Assembly (NCBI GenBank): GCA_963676515.1
Contig: OY781061.1
Coordinates: forward strand, 1,054,001-1,118,000
Direction: 5' to 3'
DNA: 64,000 nucleotides
Source of the DNA: G963667145 sp963676515 [NCBI: Candidatus Cloacimonadota bacterium]
GTDB lineage: Bacteria > Cloacimonadota > Cloacimonadia > G963667145
Positions within the stretch are counted from its first letter, which is position 1. Each line of letters begins with the position of its first letter. A model generated the notes under the pieces. It did not search any database. It was not told the origin of the DNA and saw nothing but the letters and a program-made list of their open reading frames with translations. Below, piece after piece: positions 62,533 through 64,000 of this stretch. A program made the translations under genes and the position numbers.

Positions 62533-63051
62533 ATGCAAGAAATTAAAAAAGATATCGTAAAAAAAATCGCCGACAGACTCGCTGATGCAAAATCTATAGT
62601 CTTAGTGAACTACAAAGGGGTAAACATCCCAGAGATAGAAGAACTAAGAACAAGGTTGCGTAACGCCGAGGTTGATTATTTTGTAGCGAAGAACACTTTC
62701 ATCAAGCACGCTCTGAAAGCGGTGAAAGTTGAAGGGTTGGACGATTTTTTGACCCAAGAGACTGCTGTGGCTGTGTCGAAAAAAGATGAAGTTACTCCAG
62801 CGAAAGTGATCAAAGAGTTTGTCAAAGATGTAATGGGAGACAAGAAGTTTGGTTTCAAAGCGGGTGTAGTTGATGGTGTTTTTGCTAATCTTGAAGATTT
62901 GGAGAAATTGGCTAAATTGCCGTCGAGAGATGAGCTTTTGGCTAAGATACTCTCGAGTATGAACGCACCGATTTCCAAATTTGTGAGTGTTAATAGTCAG
63001 ATAATAAAGAAATTCATATACGCTATAAAAGCTATAGCTGATAAAAAGTAA
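62533..63051 (+). CDS. rplJ: 50S ribosomal protein L10
   Basis: L10 anchors the L7/L12 stalk. The 172-residue protein has IVLVNYKGVNIPEIEELRTRLRNAEVDYFVAKNTFIKHAL near the start and PSRDELLAKILSSMNAPISKFV before the C-terminal L12-binding helix. It lies 13 bases after rplA. Confidence 0.96.
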   Translation: MQEIKKDIVKKIADRLADAKSIVLVNYKGVNIPEIEELRTRLRNAEVDYFVAKNTFIKHALKAVKVEGLDDFLTQETAVAVSKKDEVTPAKVIKEFVKDVMGDKKFGFKAGVVDGVFANLEDLEKLAKLPSRDELLAKILSSMNAPISKFVSVNSQIIKKFIYAIKAIADKK

Positions 63052-63072
63052 AAAGTTTGAGTGGAGGATAAA

Positions 63073-63441
63073 ATGTCTAAGAAACAAGAAGTGATCGATA
63101 TTATTAAAGAGATGAGTGTTTTGGAACTTTCTGAGCTGGTAAGCGAAATGGAAGAAATTTTTGGCGTGTCAGCCGCTGCCCCTGTAGCAGTTGCAGGCGT
63201 TGCTGCTGCTGGCGAGGCTGCTGAAGAGCAAACCGAGTTCGATGTTATTTTGAGCGGTGCTGGCGACAAAAAAATCCAAACTATCAAAGCGGTAAGAGCT
63301 ATCACTAGCCTTGGCCTAAAAGAGGCTAAAGATGTAGTGGATAGTTGTCCAAAAACTGTAGTCGAAGGGTTGTCCAAAGAGGATGCTGAAGCTGCTGTAA
63401 AACAACTCCAAGAAGCAGGTGCTACTGCAGAGATGAAGTAG
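63073..63441 (+). CDS. rplL: 50S ribosomal protein L7/L12
   Basis: The 122-residue protein has an N-terminal dimerisation part ([26 protein letters not shown]), an Ala/Gly-rich hinge, and the C-terminal domain ([69 protein letters not shown]). The ATG at 63073 follows GGAGG, so the in-frame GTG at 63061 is not the start. Confidence 0.97.
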   Translation: MSKKQEVIDIIKEMSVLELSELVSEMEEIFGVSAAAPVAVAGVAAAGEAAEEQTEFDVILSGAGDKKIQTIKAVRAITSLGLKEAKDVVDSCPKTVVEGLSKEDAEAAVKQLQEAGATAEMK

Positions 63442-63487
63442 GAGCTTTTTAATTTATTTATTAAAAAGTATCAAGTTAAAGTTATCA

Positions 63488-63515
63488 AACGGGAGTGTTT
63501 TCGTAACGCTTCCGT
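63488..63515 (+). promoter_or_regulatory. Hairpin in the rplL-rpoB spacer
   Basis: AACGGGAGTG pairs with CGCTTCCGTT (10 bp with two G-U pairs) around a 9-base loop, with no T-run after it. A processing or attenuation hairpin at this place is known in other bacteria, where it sets the ratio of ribosomal protein to RNA polymerase mRNA. Similar function here is inferred. Confidence 0.6.
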
Positions 63516-63560
63516 TATACTTTCTATCTGCGGGGTTTAAATTTAGAAGGAGATTGGTTT

Positions 63561-64000
63561 TTGGAAAAGTTTAAAAATTACTCCCGGATCAAAAAAAGAT
63601 TTGAAAGTCTTGGGTTTCCTCAAGTCAAAATACCAGACTTATTGGAGACACAAACTAAATCTTTTAATGAGTTTTTGCAACGAGACACTTATCCCAAATT
63701 ACGCAAAAATCAAGGGTTACAAGCTGTATTTAAGAATATCTTCCCGATCGAAGATAATAAAGGGTTGTTTACTCTTGAATTTTTAGAGTACGAGGTTAAA
63801 CAAGAAAAGTACGAGTTGGAGGAGTGCAAACTGCGGAATCTTTCATATGAGGCGATGATTACCGCACGGCTCCGTTTGACTATTTACGATGAAGACCTTT
63901 TGGCAGAGACGGGTGAACGAAAGGTTAAAAACATCCTTGAGCAAGATATTATCTTGGGAAGTATTCCGATTATTACCAAAGATGGTACTTTTTTGGTCAA
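63561..64000 (+). CDS. rpoB: DNA-directed RNA polymerase beta subunit, N-terminal part
   Basis: The frame starts with TTG at 63561, after AGAAGGAG (63546-63553), and runs off the right edge. It encodes 146 complete codons: EKFKNYSRIKKRFESLGFPQ, IPDLLETQTKSFNEFLQ, LQAVFKNIFPIEDN, TLEFLEYEV and ATARL-like ITARLRLTIYDED, the N-terminal beta-subunit segments. The order rplKAJL-rpoB is conserved. The gene is cut only by the window boundary. Confidence 0.94.
   Translation, partial: MEKFKNYSRIKKRFESLGFPQVKIPDLLETQTKSFNEFLQRDTYPKLRKNQGLQAVFKNIFPIEDNKGLFTLEFLEYEVKQEKYELEECKLRNLSYEAMITARLRLTIYDEDLLAETGERKVKNILEQDIILGSIPIITKDGTFLV

Overview
The window comes from a Gram-negative (diderm) bacterium. Evidence for an outer membrane includes a TonB-dependent receptor, a TamB-like protein, Lol-type transporter parts, a MacAB-type efflux set and several predicted lipoproteins. 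Ribosomal proteins L33 and L36 are the zinc-binding (four-ligand) forms, all eleven tRNA genes encode CCA, and TTG/GTG starts are common even on core genes (secY, map, rpsM, rsmI, rpoB). The mix of TRAP transporter, NhaC antiporter, betaine uptake, MEP-pathway IspF and extracellular GLUG-type protein would fit an anaerobic, salt-exposed member of a poorly cultured phylum (for example Cloacimonadota or relatives). The sequence alone does not prove this placement.

Layout. (1) 1-6.1 kb: the spc/alpha ribosomal operon, rpsE(end)-rpmD-rplO-secY-map-infA-rpmJ-rpsM-rpsK-rpsD-rpoA-rplQ, closed by a terminator. (2) 6.2-15.5 kb: a lipid flippase-like membrane protein; a minus-strand run of CapA-like lipoprotein, BaiN-type flavoprotein, MgtE and a phosphoesterase; a large GLUG surface protein; then nfo overlapping a divergent ispF. 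(3) 15.5-18.8 kb: a gene-poor, repeat-rich stretch with three palindrome families and a 234-bp direct repeat, enclosing panE and a pyrimidine-dimer glycosylase gene broken by an in-frame TAA. (4) 18.8-25.1 kb: the proVWX betaine importer, csaA and a TRAP dicarboxylate-type transporter. (5) 25.3-36.9 kb: yhaM-like nuclease, walJ-like hydrolase, lolD-like ATPase, tamB-like and comEC genes, facing a minus-strand pair of a LolC/E-type permease and a PdxA-methyltransferase fusion. (6) 37-44 kb: an AT-rich coiled-coil membrane gene, then a cobalamin riboswitch controlling a TonB-dependent receptor and a beta-propeller lipoprotein (BtuB/BtuG-like), a D-aminoacylase, a small membrane protein and tRNA-Pro. 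(7) 44-57 kb accessory stretch: efp, tRNA-Leu, dinD, an NhaC antiporter, a DUF4143 ATPase behind three 33-bp-spaced repeats, a macAB-like operon with a lipoprotein, and a membrane-anchored STAND/NB-ARC-TPR protein. (8) 55.7-64 kb: an S1-domain protein, rsmI, eight tRNAs, tuf, rpmG, tRNA-Trp, secE-nusG-rplKAJL and the start of rpoB.

The most notable items are the riboswitch-controlled B12 receptor plus propeller lipoprotein, the STAND NTPase with near-identical tandem TPR units and a possible amyloid-type motif, the PdxA-methyltransferase fusion, the stop codon lying where the catalytic glutamate of the dimer glycosylase should be, and the evenly spaced 33-bp repeats. I found no CRISPR array, intact insertion sequence, rRNA gene or phage.
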